From positions 186,001 through 250,000 of IMG/VR virus record IMGVR_UViG_3300032287_004484: a stretch of DNA of 64,000 bases, one strand, 5' to 3'. Origin of the DNA: a virus. This document shows, piece after piece, positions 50,813-59,255 of the stretch. The translations under genes and the position numbers were made by a program. The notes under the pieces are model-generated. The model was given only the letters and a program-made list of their open reading frames with translations, did no database searches and was not told the origin of the DNA. Positions within the stretch are counted from its first letter, which is position 1. Each line of letters opens with the position of its first letter.

Positions 50813-51796
50813 ATGGGTGGAAAAGCTATTATTCCTATAATAGGGAAAGAAGCAAAAAGGTTTGATATAAATATTAGAAATAATATAATATCAAACCTTT
50901 CAATTATTGACGATTTAGTTCCTGTAAGAGAAATTAAAGAGAAAAAAGATTTTGGAGACATAGATTTTTTATGTTATTCTGAATTAAAAAGAGAAGAAAA
51001 AAATAATCAAATAATCGTTGAAATTGAAAAAAATAATTATTCATTTCAAGGTAAAATTACTAACGATAATGTTTTTTCTTTAGCTTTTAGTGACTATCAA
51101 ATAGATATTATTTTTATTTCAAAACAACATCTTAATACGAGTTATTATTATTTTGCTGATAACGATAGAGGAAACCTAATAGGATCTATTTACCATGCTC
51201 TTAATTTTAATTATGGACATCAGGGTTTATATCTAAAATTAGATAATACTAAAATCCTTTTATCGAATGATACTGAATCTATTCTTAATTTCTTAGGTTG
51301 TGGTAATGTTTTTATTAAAAAGATTTTAAGTGACGGTTTTGATACTTTTGAAGAGATGTATAAACATATAACTGAAATACCCTATTTTAGTTCTCAATAT
51401 TTTCAATTTGAAAACCTTAATAATAAGAATAGGTCACGTAATTCTAAAAGAAATACTTATAATAATTTTTTACATTATTTAAAAGATAAAACTTTTAGTG
51501 ATCCTACTCCTAATATTGAATACATGAAATATAAATCTTTATCATACTTTAATAAAGAAAAAGAGTATGTTTCTTTGTTAAAAGAACAAGAGAAAAATAA
51601 GATTATACGAAAAATGATTTCTGGTGATTTATTTTTTAATATCACTGGATTAAAAGAAAAAAAATTAGGTGAATTTATTATTTTCTTTAAAGAGAGAAAT
51701 AAATCAATAATTGAAAATATAGAAACTTATAATATAGAATATTTTGAGGAAAAAATAAAAAATGAATACGATATTTTTATCAATAATCAAAGGTAA
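50813..51796 (+). CDS. nucleotidyltransferase-like protein (pol beta fold)
   Basis: 327 residues from ATG 50813. KKDFGDIDFLC with Gly48, Asp49 and Asp51 is the G-D-x-D metal motif of pol-beta-type nucleotidyltransferases, and FSDYQIDIIF supplies a third acidic strand. The start MGGKAIIPIIGKEAKRF may carry substrate contacts. The C-terminal half is helical and unassigned. Related proteins occur in other large phages; the substrate (RNA end, NTP or protein) is not evident. Predicted leaderless from its own promoter. Confidence 0.62.
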   Translation: MGGKAIIPIIGKEAKRFDINIRNNIISNLSIIDDLVPVREIKEKKDFGDIDFLCYSELKREEKNNQIIVEIEKNNYSFQGKITNDNVFSLAFSDYQIDIIFISKQHLNTSYYYFADNDRGNLIGSIYHALNFNYGHQGLYLKLDNTKILLSNDTESILNFLGCGNVFIKKILSDGFDTFEEMYKHITEIPYFSSQYFQFENLNNKNRSRNSKRNTYNNFLHYLKDKTFSDPTPNIEYMKYKSLSYFNKEKEYVSLLKEQEKNKIIRKMISGDLFFNITGLKEKKLGEFIIFFKERNKSIIENIETYNIEYFEEKIKNEYDIFINNQR

Positions 51797-51800
51797 ATTA

Positions 51801-51905
51801 ATGCTAAGCGATTTGTTTTCTTTTGTAACCTTTGCTTTAACAGCAACTTTACTTTTAACTTTTTTTTATTATGCTTTTATAAATAAAAACATTGAAGACG
51901 AATAG
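51801..51905 (+). CDS. tiny single-span membrane protein
   Basis: 34 residues, MLSDLF followed by a strong membrane helix (FVTFALTATLLLTFFYYAF) and a short charged tail (NKNIEDE). It fits exactly between the flanking genes: its stop directly abuts the next ATG. Only weak AGG-like bases precede its start. Confidence 0.5.
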   Translation: MLSDLFSFVTFALTATLLLTFFYYAFINKNIEDE

Positions 51906-52259
51906 ATGAACTTATATGTTCAAAAACCATGTGAAGCAATTCAATTAAATAAAGAAACCGTTCAAAAAATCATAGAAATATTTCCAGAAGAAAAATTTGT
52001 GTTTTTTGGTATTGAAATAATTAATGGGATTCAACAAAAAGTGTTTGATGATAATTTATCTAAGTTTAATCACGTAGGTGGATTTTTTTATCATAAAAAA
52101 GAAGTTAAGGTAATTTTTGAAAGTGAATGGATAATTAAAAGAAAAGATATATTTGAAATAGTCAATGATAATTATTTTAAAAGTAATTTTGTTCAAATAC
52201 CATTTATTGATTTACCAGATAAGCTAAAGGAGGAAGTTAATAATGTCACTATTAGATAA
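51906..52259 (+). CDS. hypothetical protein
   Basis: 117 residues, beta-rich with FFGIEIINGIQQKVF and GGFFYHKKEVKVIF. No family recognised. It overlaps the next gene by 17 bases, whose Shine-Dalgarno (AAGGAGG) lies inside this gene. Confidence 0.6.
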   Translation: MNLYVQKPCEAIQLNKETVQKIIEIFPEEKFVFFGIEIINGIQQKVFDDNLSKFNHVGGFFYHKKEVKVIFESEWIIKRKDIFEIVNDNYFKSNFVQIPFIDLPDKLKEEVNNVTIR

Positions 52260-52956
52260 AGAATACGAAGATAATATTAATGATTTTAATAACAATGGTC
52301 TTTTTTTAAACGATGATTATTTAGATAAGTCGTTTAATTTCAAATCTGTTTTAGATGAGTTTTTACTTCTCAATAAAATAACTGATTCGTTTTTTAATGA
52401 AGTATATAAAAATGGTTTTTCTGACATTTTATATTTTGAAACAGAAAATAATTTTAATTATTCTATTGATGAAATAAACGATTTAGAAGAAAATTTAAAA
52501 GATATCGCAGAATTTAATTTTAATAAATATAATAAAATTTTAGATTACATGATTTTAAAAAGCACAGATGTAGAATCTGAATTTTATGGTTCTATAATAC
52601 ATTTTACTTTTAATATTTTTGATCAAATAAAAAGAAGTTTATTATTATTTAAAAAAGTAAAAGAAAAATGGAAAAATGAATATAAGGCAACTTATAAAAC
52701 TTTTAAAGATTTTAAAAATAGCAATGAATTTGAAAATATATTAATAAACATAGCAACAGAAGAACAGTTAAAAACAAAAGAAGAAGATTTTCATAGTTTT
52801 TTAATATTTACATCAATTAATAGTGATTTCTTATTGAAAGAATTATATAATCGTGATGCAAATAAATTTTTATTTGACGATAACAAAGTTTTTTTTAAGA
52901 ATAATGGTATTTCTTTATTGAAAGATATATCTAGTAGAATTATATCTTATAATTAA
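52243..52956 (+). CDS. hypothetical protein
   Basis: 237 residues, helical, rich in Phe, Asn, Asp and Lys. Strong AAGGAGG before the ATG. No motif recognised. It is followed three bases later by the next gene, in a cluster that ends with the M23 peptidase. Confidence 0.62.
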   Translation: MSLLDKEYEDNINDFNNNGLFLNDDYLDKSFNFKSVLDEFLLLNKITDSFFNEVYKNGFSDILYFETENNFNYSIDEINDLEENLKDIAEFNFNKYNKILDYMILKSTDVESEFYGSIIHFTFNIFDQIKRSLLLFKKVKEKWKNEYKATYKTFKDFKNSNEFENILINIATEEQLKTKEEDFHSFLIFTSINSDFLLKELYNRDANKFLFDDNKVFFKNNGISLLKDISSRIISYN

Positions 52957-52959
52957 ATT

Positions 52960-53292
52960 ATGGAAAATAATTACAATGATAAAGCAAATTTTTTAATTGA
53001 AAAATTTGATGATTACCAAAAAAAATCAAATATTAATGAAATAAAAGACCAAAAAGTTAAATTAAGTTATTATAGTTTGTTTTTTGATTTATATCCAGAA
53101 TTATTTAATCAAAATTTTAATTTTACATATTTAGATGAAATTAAAGTTTTAATAAATAAGGAAATAAATACTTTTATGGTTTATTTTTCTGACAAAGGAA
53201 TAATTAAGAAGATTATTTTTGATACTCCACATTACAGTATTATCAATCATAATTTCCCGATTAATAACTGGGAACTTCTAAAAATTAGATAA
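52960..53292 (+). CDS. hypothetical protein
   Basis: 110 residues; helical N-terminal half, then beta strands (INTFMVYFSDKGIIKKIIF). No motif recognised. It lies between the 237-residue gene and the M23 peptidase gene with gaps of only a few bases. Confidence 0.58.
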   Translation: MENNYNDKANFLIEKFDDYQKKSNINEIKDQKVKLSYYSLFFDLYPELFNQNFNFTYLDEIKVLINKEINTFMVYFSDKGIIKKIIFDTPHYSIINHNFPINNWELLKIR

Positions 53293-53300
53293 AAAAATAT

Positions 53301-53792
53301 ATGGAAAGAATTTTAATCATATTGATACCCCTATTGCTAAATGTTTTTGCATTTTGTTATCACCCAGAAAAAATAGAAAAAAGACAAGATAATATTTATC
53401 CAGTTCGTGATGTAAGAATATCTTCTGGTTTTGGAAAAAGAAAAGGTAATTTTCATTGGGGAATAGATTTTTCTGCTCCTTATGGAACACCAATAATTTC
53501 ACCTATAGATATGAAAATATTTAAAGTAGGAAGAAATGAAAATCATGGTCTTTATATAATTGGAAAAGATTATGATAATTTTTATTATCTTTTTGCTCAC
53601 CTTAGTAAAGTTGATTTTAATGAATCTAAAGAAATTAAACAAGGTGAAATTATAGGTTACATTGGAAATACTGGACTTTCTTTTGGACCTCATTTACATT
53701 ATGAAATATCTTTTAATGGAGTTAATTTTAATCCTACTAATTTTACTAAAAAAAATTTTAAAATTAGACATTTAGAAGATGAATTTTATTAA
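53301..53792 (+). CDS. secreted M23 peptidase / endolysin candidate
   Basis: 163 residues. After an N-terminal signal sequence (ILIILIPLLLNVFAF) the M23 (LytM) domain shows His52 and Asp56 (HWGIDFSAP), His100 (FAHLS) and His131-x-His133 (PHLHYE): the complete zinc site and catalytic His of these peptidoglycan endopeptidases. GFGKRKG and GYIGNTGLSFG are family blocks. With its own export signal it could be a lysin that reaches the wall without a holin, or a modifier of the wall during infection. A Cys at residue 19 makes a lipoprotein possible but the lipobox is poor. Confidence 0.88.
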   Translation: MERILIILIPLLLNVFAFCYHPEKIEKRQDNIYPVRDVRISSGFGKRKGNFHWGIDFSAPYGTPIISPIDMKIFKVGRNENHGLYIIGKDYDNFYYLFAHLSKVDFNESKEIKQGEIIGYIGNTGLSFGPHLHYEISFNGVNFNPTNFTKKNFKIRHLEDEFY

Positions 53793-53832
53793 TATTTCTT
53801 AAATATATTTTATATAAATTAAGGAATATAAG

Positions 53833-54171
53833 ATGACTAGAGATCACTCGTTTCAATCACAAATTGATTTAATTTTTGATTCTATGGATTGGAACAATAT
53901 AGAAAAAATCTTTCATGTTTGTGATTATAAATATATGAAAAATTTACATGAAGAATATAATCCTGAAATAGAAGATTTAAAAGAAATGAGTTATCATCTT
54001 TTAAAGGATTGCTATAATCTAGGTAAAAAGAAAAATATTAATATGATTATAGCAAGTGGAAGATTTGAAGCATCTTGGAATAATACAGATGAAACGTTGT
54101 GTTTGAAATTTATACCCGAAGAAAAAGAAATAATGTTAGATGAAAAAAATGAATCTATATATGTAACTTAA
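53833..54171 (+). CDS. hypothetical protein
   Basis: 112 residues, acidic alpha/beta, with ASGRFEASWNNTDETLCLKF and an Asp/Glu-rich end. The Shine-Dalgarno is AAGGAA. It overlaps the end of the convergent minus-strand operon by four bases. Function unknown. Confidence 0.6.
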   Translation: MTRDHSFQSQIDLIFDSMDWNNIEKIFHVCDYKYMKNLHEEYNPEIEDLKEMSYHLLKDCYNLGKKKNINMIIASGRFEASWNNTDETLCLKFIPEEKEIMLDEKNESIYVT

Positions 54172-54482
54172 ATTAAAGATTCTGATTTTATATTAATTGT
54201 AGGATATTTTAATTTAGAATTTATTTTAGATTCTAAAACAGATTTTTCTAAACACGTTCTTAAAGATAAAAGATATGTTATTTTATGGACTTCTAATTCA
54301 ACGTATTCATCGTCGTGATTATAAAGATATTCTTCTATATCCATTTCAAGTTTTTCACAATAATTGATAGCATTTTTATGAATAAAATTAACTAACTGAT
54401 CTTTATTAAGATCAGTTTTAATTTTATAAAAAATAACATCGTTTGAATTATCAAGTGAATCTATATAGTAGAAGTTTTTCAT
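54168..54482 (-). CDS. small hypothetical protein, paralog of the 54479 gene
   Basis: 104 residues beginning MKNFYYIDSLDNSNDVIFYK. It shares FYY-(I/L)-D, FYKI-(K/E)-TDL and (Y/F)-x-LSL-(R/Q)-T-(C/F)-L with the upstream gene, so the pair arose by duplication. ATGA overlap with that gene. It is the last gene of a five-gene minus-strand operon. Confidence 0.62.
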   Translation of the reverse strand: MKNFYYIDSLDNSNDVIFYKIKTDLNKDQLVNFIHKNAINYCEKLEMDIEEYLYNHDDEYVELEVHKITYLLSLRTCLEKSVLESKINSKLKYPTINIKSESLI

Positions 54483-54805
54483 TCTAAATCCTCTTTGTTT
54501 ATTTCCATATTTATAAAATCAAGTTTAGAAGTTAAACGTTCTTCAGATCTAAATTTACTTAGAAAAGTTTGAAGTGAAAAAACATAATTAAAATTTCCAG
54601 CATCAACATCAAAAGTAAAATAATCTGGATTTTCACATTGACCTTCACTGAAATAAGATTCTTTAATTCCTAATCTATTGGCTTCTATTTTTGCTTGCTT
54701 TTTTAAAAGTGATCTTAAACTTTTCAAAGATAAATCTGTTTCTATTTTATAAAAAACAGGTAACTCTCTTATTACGTCTAAATAGTAAAAAGTATTTTTT
54801 TTCAT
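54479..54805 (-). CDS. small hypothetical protein, paralog of the 54168 gene
   Basis: 108 residues from ATG 54805, chosen for its AGAGGA seven bases upstream and because it lines up with the start of the paralog; an in-frame ATG also occurs at 54835. Contains NTFYYLDVIRELPVFYKIET and YVFSLQTFLSKF. Function unknown. Confidence 0.62.
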   Translation of the reverse strand: MKKNTFYYLDVIRELPVFYKIETDLSLKSLRSLLKKQAKIEANRLGIKESYFSEGQCENPDYFTFDVDAGNFNYVFSLQTFLSKFRSEERLTSKLDFINMEINKEDLE

Positions 54806-54822
54806 AGTTTTATCCTCTTTTT

Positions 54823-55140
54823 TTAAATCATCCATTGTAATAATTTTTTTTCATCATACTTATTATTCTTTTTTAAAAATTCTATATAATCATCTTTATA
54901 TTGAGATTTAAAAATAGTATGATGACCTTTTTCAAAAATATCTTCTAATATATTAATAGCATAAAAATAAGATACGTATGCATCTTTAGAAATAACTTCT
55001 TCTCCTTCATCCCAAGCTCCTTTAATCATATACATAGCATAATAAAAAGATTGCTCAGCATCAGTAGCAATAATTTTTTCTAGTTCTGTTATTCTTTTAT
55101 CCATAGATAAACTTTTATGTAAAGCTTCAATAGGTGTCAT
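54823..55140 (-). CDS. short GRW-x-EGE repeat protein
   Basis: 105 residues with two repeats of the type seen at 49728: YYAMYMIKGAWDEGEEVI and YFYAINILEDIFEKGHHTI, then DDYIEFL, also like the end of the 49728 and 61541 proteins. ATGA overlap with the upstream gene. Confidence 0.68.
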   Translation of the reverse strand: MTPIEALHKSLSMDKRITELEKIIATDAEQSFYYAMYMIKGAWDEGEEVISKDAYVSYFYAINILEDIFEKGHHTIFKSQYKDDYIEFLKKNNKYDEKKLLQWMI

Positions 55141-55421
55141 ATTAGGTGTTCTATTAATTTTAATTGATTTAAAACACTTTTTAATCTTCTAAAGACAAGA
55201 TTATTTTCTTTTATTATAAAATATTGTTCTTGATTGATTAATAATTTAAAATCCCAATTAATATCATTTAATAATTTATGATTATTAGAAATGATATTTT
55301 GTCCATTCTCAAAATAAATTTCTGTTTCAGTATTTTCCTGATTTACAAGAACATAATTTTTTATTAAGCAATCTGAATCTAAATAACTTTTTGATGTTTT
55401 TATACAAAGAAAATAATTCAT
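55137..55421 (-). CDS. small protein, LxEWx-tail family (diverged)
   Basis: 94 residues from ATG 55421, chosen for the ATGA overlap with the upstream stop. Opens with the strand pattern of the family (NYFLCIKTSKSYLDSDCLIK) and ends LKLIEHLI, a diverged form of the shared tail. Function unknown. Confidence 0.62.
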   Translation of the reverse strand: MNYFLCIKTSKSYLDSDCLIKNYVLVNQENTETEIYFENGQNIISNNHKLLNDINWDFKLLINQEQYFIIKENNLVFRRLKSVLNQLKLIEHLI

Positions 55422-55741
55422 ATCACCCATTCATGTAGATTAAATTTACCTAAAAAATCAACTTTATTTTTATTTAAAACATCTTCTTTAAAATTTAGTT
55501 TTAAAAGTTCTTCAAAAAGATCTTTATTATTTATCTTTATAGAAAGATTAAATTTAATTTTCAATTCATATTTAAAATCATTTTGGTTCTTGGTTTTCTC
55601 TTGTTTAGAATCTGAAAAATAAGAATATCCATTATAAACTAGATAATTTTCTTTATCAACATAATGATATAAAACGCAGGTAATAATTTTATCGTTAAAT
55701 AAATTAAGACACAAATAAGCGTTTATTTTATTTTTATTCAT
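55418..55741 (-). CDS. small protein, LxEWx-tail family
   Basis: 107 residues. N-terminal strands NAYLCLNLFNDKIITCVLY resemble the openings of the genes at 58592 and 63433, and the C-terminus FNLHEWVI is the family tail. First gene of the minus-strand operon; its promoter predicts a leaderless mRNA. Confidence 0.66.
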   Translation of the reverse strand: MNKNKINAYLCLNLFNDKIITCVLYHYVDKENYLVYNGYSYFSDSKQEKTKNQNDFKYELKIKFNLSIKINNKDLFEELLKLNFKEDVLNKNKVDFLGKFNLHEWVI

Positions 55742-55747
55742 ATTACA

Positions 55748-55787
55748 ATTATATATAAGAATAGTAATAGTGACTAAACCTAAAAAA
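55748..55787 (-). promoter_or_regulatory. promoter with TTTTTAGG box, minus strand
   Basis: On the minus strand: TTTTTTTAGGT, TAGTCA at 55776-55771, a 17-bp spacer, TATAAT at 55753-55748, then six bases to the ATG at 55741. It is divergent from the promoter at 55818. Confidence 0.72.
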
Positions 55788-55817
55788 AAGACATTTATAA
55801 ACTACCCGTACTGGATA

Positions 55818-55858
55818 TTTTTTTAGGTTTAAACACTAATAGAGTAAATAAGTATAGT
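55818..55858 (+). promoter_or_regulatory. promoter with TTTTTAGG box
   Basis: TTTTTTTAGGTTTAAACACT with TAAACA at 55830-55835, a 17-bp spacer and TATAGT at 55853-55858. It drives the MoxR gene at 55917 through a leader of about 50 bases with a Shine-Dalgarno. Confidence 0.72.
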
Positions 55859-55916
55859 ATTATATTAGAAATTTTTATTTATTAAGTAGAAATTTAATTT
55901 TAACAAGGAGAAAAAA

Positions 55917-57074
55917 ATGAGGAATTTAGAAAAAATATTAGACCTTTGTCAAAAATCCGACAATTCAGTCTTATTAAAGGGACCTCACGGAATAGGGAAG
56001 AGTGAAAGAGTAGAAGCATTCGCAAAAGAAAAAGGTTATCATTGCGAAATTTTATTTCTTTCTCACCAAGAAACTGGAGATTTAATTGGTATTCCATATT
56101 TAGAAAATGGAAATACCGTATGGAGTACACCAATCTGGTTACAAAGAATTTATGATGCTTCTAAGAATGGAAAAACGTGTGTATTATTCTTAGATGAATT
56201 AAACAGAGCAAGATTAGATGTTAGACAATCTGCTTTACAGTTAGTATTATCTAAGCAAATTCACCAGCACGTACTTCCAAAAGATTCTTTAGTAGTAGCA
56301 GCAGTTAATCCAGAAGATGATTACCAAGTGTCTGAATTAGATCCAGCACTTTTAGATAGATTTGAAGCTATTGAATTGAAAGCAAACACTGAAGAGTGGA
56401 TTGAATGGGCTAGAAAAAAGTCAGTCAATGAAACAGTAGTTTCTTTTGTAGCAGATAATCCAGATAAATTGTGGTTCAAAACTAACAATGAAAATGAAAT
56501 CAACCATCCTACTCCAAGAAGCTGGGTAAAAGTATCTAATTTTCTAAAAGTTTTAGAACTTGAAAAAGAAGCAGATGAGGAAAAATTCTTTTTACTTCAA
56601 ACTTTTGTAAATGGAAAGATTGGTAGAAGCGTTGGTAATCAATTTTCTATTTATTGGAAAGAAAAACAAGCACTTTCTATGGAAAGTATTGAAAAAGCAA
56701 TTAAGAAAATTAAGAATAGGAAGAAAGAAAACATGGACGAAGCTATGGAGATACTAAAACCAGTTCTCTCTACTATCGAAGTCATAAAACTTTCTCTTAT
56801 TGGAGAGGACTTACTTAAAAAGTATATTCCAAAAACAGCTACTATTGCAACAATAGATAAAGCATTTGAAACCGCTTTTCCAGTTATGGCTTTTTTCTAT
56901 TCTTTAGAATTAGAAGTTTCACATTCTATTCTAAAAGGTCTTAAAGAAAAAGACGATGAAAATATGAAAGAATTATACGCTGGTTTAGCTCGTTGTGATT
57001 CAGCAGCTGCTGGAAAATTTAGAGAAAAAGAAATTTTCCGAAGGATTATAGATAAATTCGACAACAAGAAATAA
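55917..57074 (+). CDS. MoxR-type AAA+ ATPase
   Basis: 385 residues. Walker A GPHGIGKS at 22-29, Walker B LFLDELNRA with Asp93/Glu94, sensor 1 VVAAVNPEDD, and arginine-finger region LDPALLDRFEAIEL are all present. The C-terminal helical region is typical of MoxR proteins that act on VWA partners. The next gene is such a partner (metallopeptidase-like plus VWA). Codon use is more regular than in the neighbours, suggesting good expression. AAGGAGA precedes the ATG; terminator follows. Confidence 0.87.
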   Translation: MRNLEKILDLCQKSDNSVLLKGPHGIGKSERVEAFAKEKGYHCEILFLSHQETGDLIGIPYLENGNTVWSTPIWLQRIYDASKNGKTCVLFLDELNRARLDVRQSALQLVLSKQIHQHVLPKDSLVVAAVNPEDDYQVSELDPALLDRFEAIELKANTEEWIEWARKKSVNETVVSFVADNPDKLWFKTNNENEINHPTPRSWVKVSNFLKVLELEKEADEEKFFLLQTFVNGKIGRSVGNQFSIYWKEKQALSMESIEKAIKKIKNRKKENMDEAMEILKPVLSTIEVIKLSLIGEDLLKKYIPKTATIATIDKAFETAFPVMAFFYSLELEVSHSILKGLKEKDDENMKELYAGLARCDSAAAGKFREKEIFRRIIDKFDNKK

Positions 57075-57100
57075 CTAATCCTTATTTCAATCTTCTTGGA

Positions 57101-57136
57101 AGCCACTACTTTTTTAGTGGCTCCTATTTTTTTTAT
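57101..57136 (+). terminator. terminator after the MoxR gene
   Basis: AGCCACTA pairs with TAGTGGCT (6-base loop) and is followed by CC and a T-rich run. Confidence 0.85.
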
Positions 57137-57146
57137 TTTAAATGTT

Positions 57147-57188
57147 ATTTTTTTAGGTTTAATCACTTGTAATTATTATTAGTATAAT
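57147..57188 (+). promoter_or_regulatory. promoter with TTTTTAGG box
   Basis: TTTTTTTAGGTTTAATCACT with TAATCA at 57160-57165, a 17-bp spacer and TATAAT at 57183-57188. It drives the VWA gene at 57245, so the MoxR/VWA pair has two separate promoters of the same class. Confidence 0.75.
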
Positions 57189-57244
57189 TTATATTATGGA
57201 ACAAAAAATAATTGAAAATAGAAAATATTTAATAGGAGGATACT

Positions 57245-58504
57245 ATGGATAAAATCAACAAAGAAGTCTATGAAGAAACAATGGCTAATACTCTTTGGGG
57301 ACAAGAAAATCAATATGTATTTTATGGTCACATAATTGCAGCCACAAAAGTACATTTTGATAATACACTACCTGCACCTGCTGGGGTATATTTCGCAAAA
57401 AGTCAATTTAATTTAGTGATTAATTTAGAAAAGTTTTCTGAATACTCTCTAAAAGAAAGAAGATCAATATTAGTTCACGAAGCTTTACATATAATTCTTA
57501 ATCATATAGGTAGAGCAAAGAATAAAAGAAGATTTTGCTGGAATATATCAACAGATACTGCTTTAAATCAATTTATCAAGGATTTACCGCCAGACTGTAT
57601 GTTACCAGAAAAATTTGGATTAGAACCAAAATTATCTGCGGAGAATTATTATTCTTTTCTTAGAAAGAAAATTGACGATAAAGAAATTTCTTTCAAAGTA
57701 ATTTATGAAGACGGTTCTTCTGACGATAACAACAATGGAAATCCGCAGCAAGGCAATGGAAAGAAAATATCGAAAGTTATTATGAGGGTTAAATCTAAAA
57801 GTGGTGTCAAAGAATATGAAATTGACCCTCACGTAGCAGACGATCGTAACGAAGGTGAAGTAAATGAAGAATTAGTAAATCTTATGAGGGAGAAATTAAT
57901 TCAACATGCTGAGAATAAAAGTAGGGGATTGATACCATCTGATATTGCAGATGAAATTGAAAAACTTCGTTCTAAGAAAATTGATTGGAAAAAGCATATT
58001 CGTAATCAAGCTTCTAATTCTTCCATAGATGTAGAAGAGTCTATAAAAAGAAGAAATCGTAGATTTATGAATCGAGTAGAAATTAAAGGATTTATAAAAA
58101 CTTATTCTTCTAAAGGAGTAGTAATATTAGATACTTCTGGATCAGTTAGTAATGAATTTATTTCTAAAACTTTAGGAGAAATTGATAACTTATGTAAATC
58201 AACTAATTCTGAAGTCGAACTAATTCAGGTAGATGCTCAAGTACATAGTATTAAAAAATATACTCCTTCTAATAAGAAAGTAGGTATTGTTGGTAGAGGT
58301 GGTACTTATCTTTATCCAGCAATTGAACATATTAAAAATAAAAAAATTCGTTGTGACTATATAATAGTATTAACGGATGGAGAAATTGAAAATTCTTGGA
58401 AAGAAGTACCTCAACAAAATATATTCTTTCTTTTACCCAAAGATGGAAAATTAGCGTTAGATATTTCTAATTTCAAAAAAGCAAAAGTTTTTAATATAGA
58501 TTAA
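57245..58504 (+). CDS. metallopeptidase-like + VWA-like protein (DUF2201 type)
   Basis: 419 residues. The N-terminal half carries HEALH (His78, Glu79, His82) with a following NH, a zinc-peptidase-like motif. The C-terminal half is a VWA domain with the MIDAS motif DTSGS at 296-300 and VLTDGE with Asp378. This arrangement is known from DUF2201-type proteins encoded beside MoxR ATPases; the ATPase is thought to remodel complexes in which the VWA protein binds the target. Between the domains are a Gly/Asn/Gln linker (about residue 160) and a basic helical region. AGGAGG precedes the ATG. Confidence 0.88.
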   Translation: MDKINKEVYEETMANTLWGQENQYVFYGHIIAATKVHFDNTLPAPAGVYFAKSQFNLVINLEKFSEYSLKERRSILVHEALHIILNHIGRAKNKRRFCWNISTDTALNQFIKDLPPDCMLPEKFGLEPKLSAENYYSFLRKKIDDKEISFKVIYEDGSSDDNNNGNPQQGNGKKISKVIMRVKSKSGVKEYEIDPHVADDRNEGEVNEELVNLMREKLIQHAENKSRGLIPSDIADEIEKLRSKKIDWKKHIRNQASNSSIDVEESIKRRNRRFMNRVEIKGFIKTYSSKGVVILDTSGSVSNEFISKTLGEIDNLCKSTNSEVELIQVDAQVHSIKKYTPSNKKVGIVGRGGTYLYPAIEHIKNKKIRCDYIIVLTDGEIENSWKEVPQQNIFFLLPKDGKLALDISNFKKAKVFNID

Positions 58505-58515
58505 AAAAATAATTA

Positions 58516-58548
58516 ATCTCTTTCTTTTTTAAGAAAGAGATTTTTTTT
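58516..58548. terminator. terminator after the VWA gene
   Basis: An 11-bp stem (ATCTCTTTCTT with AAGAAAGAGAT, 4-base loop) ends in eight T residues; A/T-rich outer arms extend the pairing. Likely active in both directions. Confidence 0.88.
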
Positions 58549-58591
58549 AATTATTTTTGATGATTTATTAAAAACAAAAAAGGATATAATA

Positions 58592-58882
58592 ATGAATCAA
58601 AAAGAATATACATTATCAATTAAAATAAATGATAATCAAAAAATAATAGGATTATCTGTATTTGACGCTAAAAACAATTTAAAATATACAGGTGAAAAAA
58701 TAATTAAAGATTATAGTTCAGACTTATCGTTTTATTTAGCAAATTTTCAAAGTGACCCACATCTAATTAATATAGATGAAAAAACTTTTAATCAATTTTT
58801 AAAAGCTGATTTTAGAGATATTAAAGATATGTTTTTAATTGATTTTTATAAAAAATATAATTTTGAAGAATTTATTTTATAA
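58592..58882 (+). CDS. small protein, LxEWx-tail family
   Basis: 96 residues. Opening strands YTLSIKINDNQKIIGLSVFD and tail YNFEEFIL place it in the family. AAAGGA precedes the ATG. It ends against a convergent family member (58877), overlapping by six bases. Confidence 0.66.
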   Translation: MNQKEYTLSIKINDNQKIIGLSVFDAKNNLKYTGEKIIKDYSSDLSFYLANFQSDPHLINIDEKTFNQFLKADFRDIKDMFLIDFYKKYNFEEFIL

Positions 58883-59155
58883 ACACCACTCCTCTAATCC
58901 ATTATAAATTAAAAACGTTTTTAAATCTATTTTTCTATAATCTTTTCTTTTTAAATTTAGAACTTTAAAAAATAAAACTTTATTTATTGGAACAAAAAAA
59001 TCTAAATTTAATTTAAAAAAAAGTAAATTTCCTTTCATTGAAAATTCGTTTGGATTATCTAAAAAAAAAATATCTCCTTTGTTTTTATCGTACACTCTAA
59101 TGGATGATATTTTTTCATTTTTTAAAGTAAAACCAAGGTAATAATTTTCTTTCAT
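58877..59155 (-). CDS. small protein, LxEWx-tail family
   Basis: 92 residues from ATG 59155. The frame is open further upstream, but that part overlaps promoter sequence. Opening YYLGFTLKNEKISSIRVYD and tail NGLEEWCL are both typical of the family. A possible minus-strand promoter (TTTAAA, 17-bp spacer, TAATAT) ends ten bases before this ATG and overlaps the plus-strand promoter box at 59180. Confidence 0.66.
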   Translation of the reverse strand: MKENYYLGFTLKNEKISSIRVYDKNKGDIFFLDNPNEFSMKGNLLFFKLNLDFFVPINKVLFFKVLNLKRKDYRKIDLKTFLIYNGLEEWCL

Positions 59156-59179
59156 GTGTTTTAATATATTAAGTGTTTT

Positions 59180-59219
59180 ATTTTTAGGTTTAAACACTTA
59201 TTATATATTATAGTATATT
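59180..59219 (+). promoter_or_regulatory. promoter with TTTTTAGG box
   Basis: TTTTTAGGTTTAAACACT with TAAACA at 59191-59196, a 17-bp spacer and TATATT at 59214-59219. It drives the gene at 59256. Confidence 0.72.
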
Positions 59220-59255
59220 ATATTATTACAAATAATAAAATAAGGAGAAAGTAAT

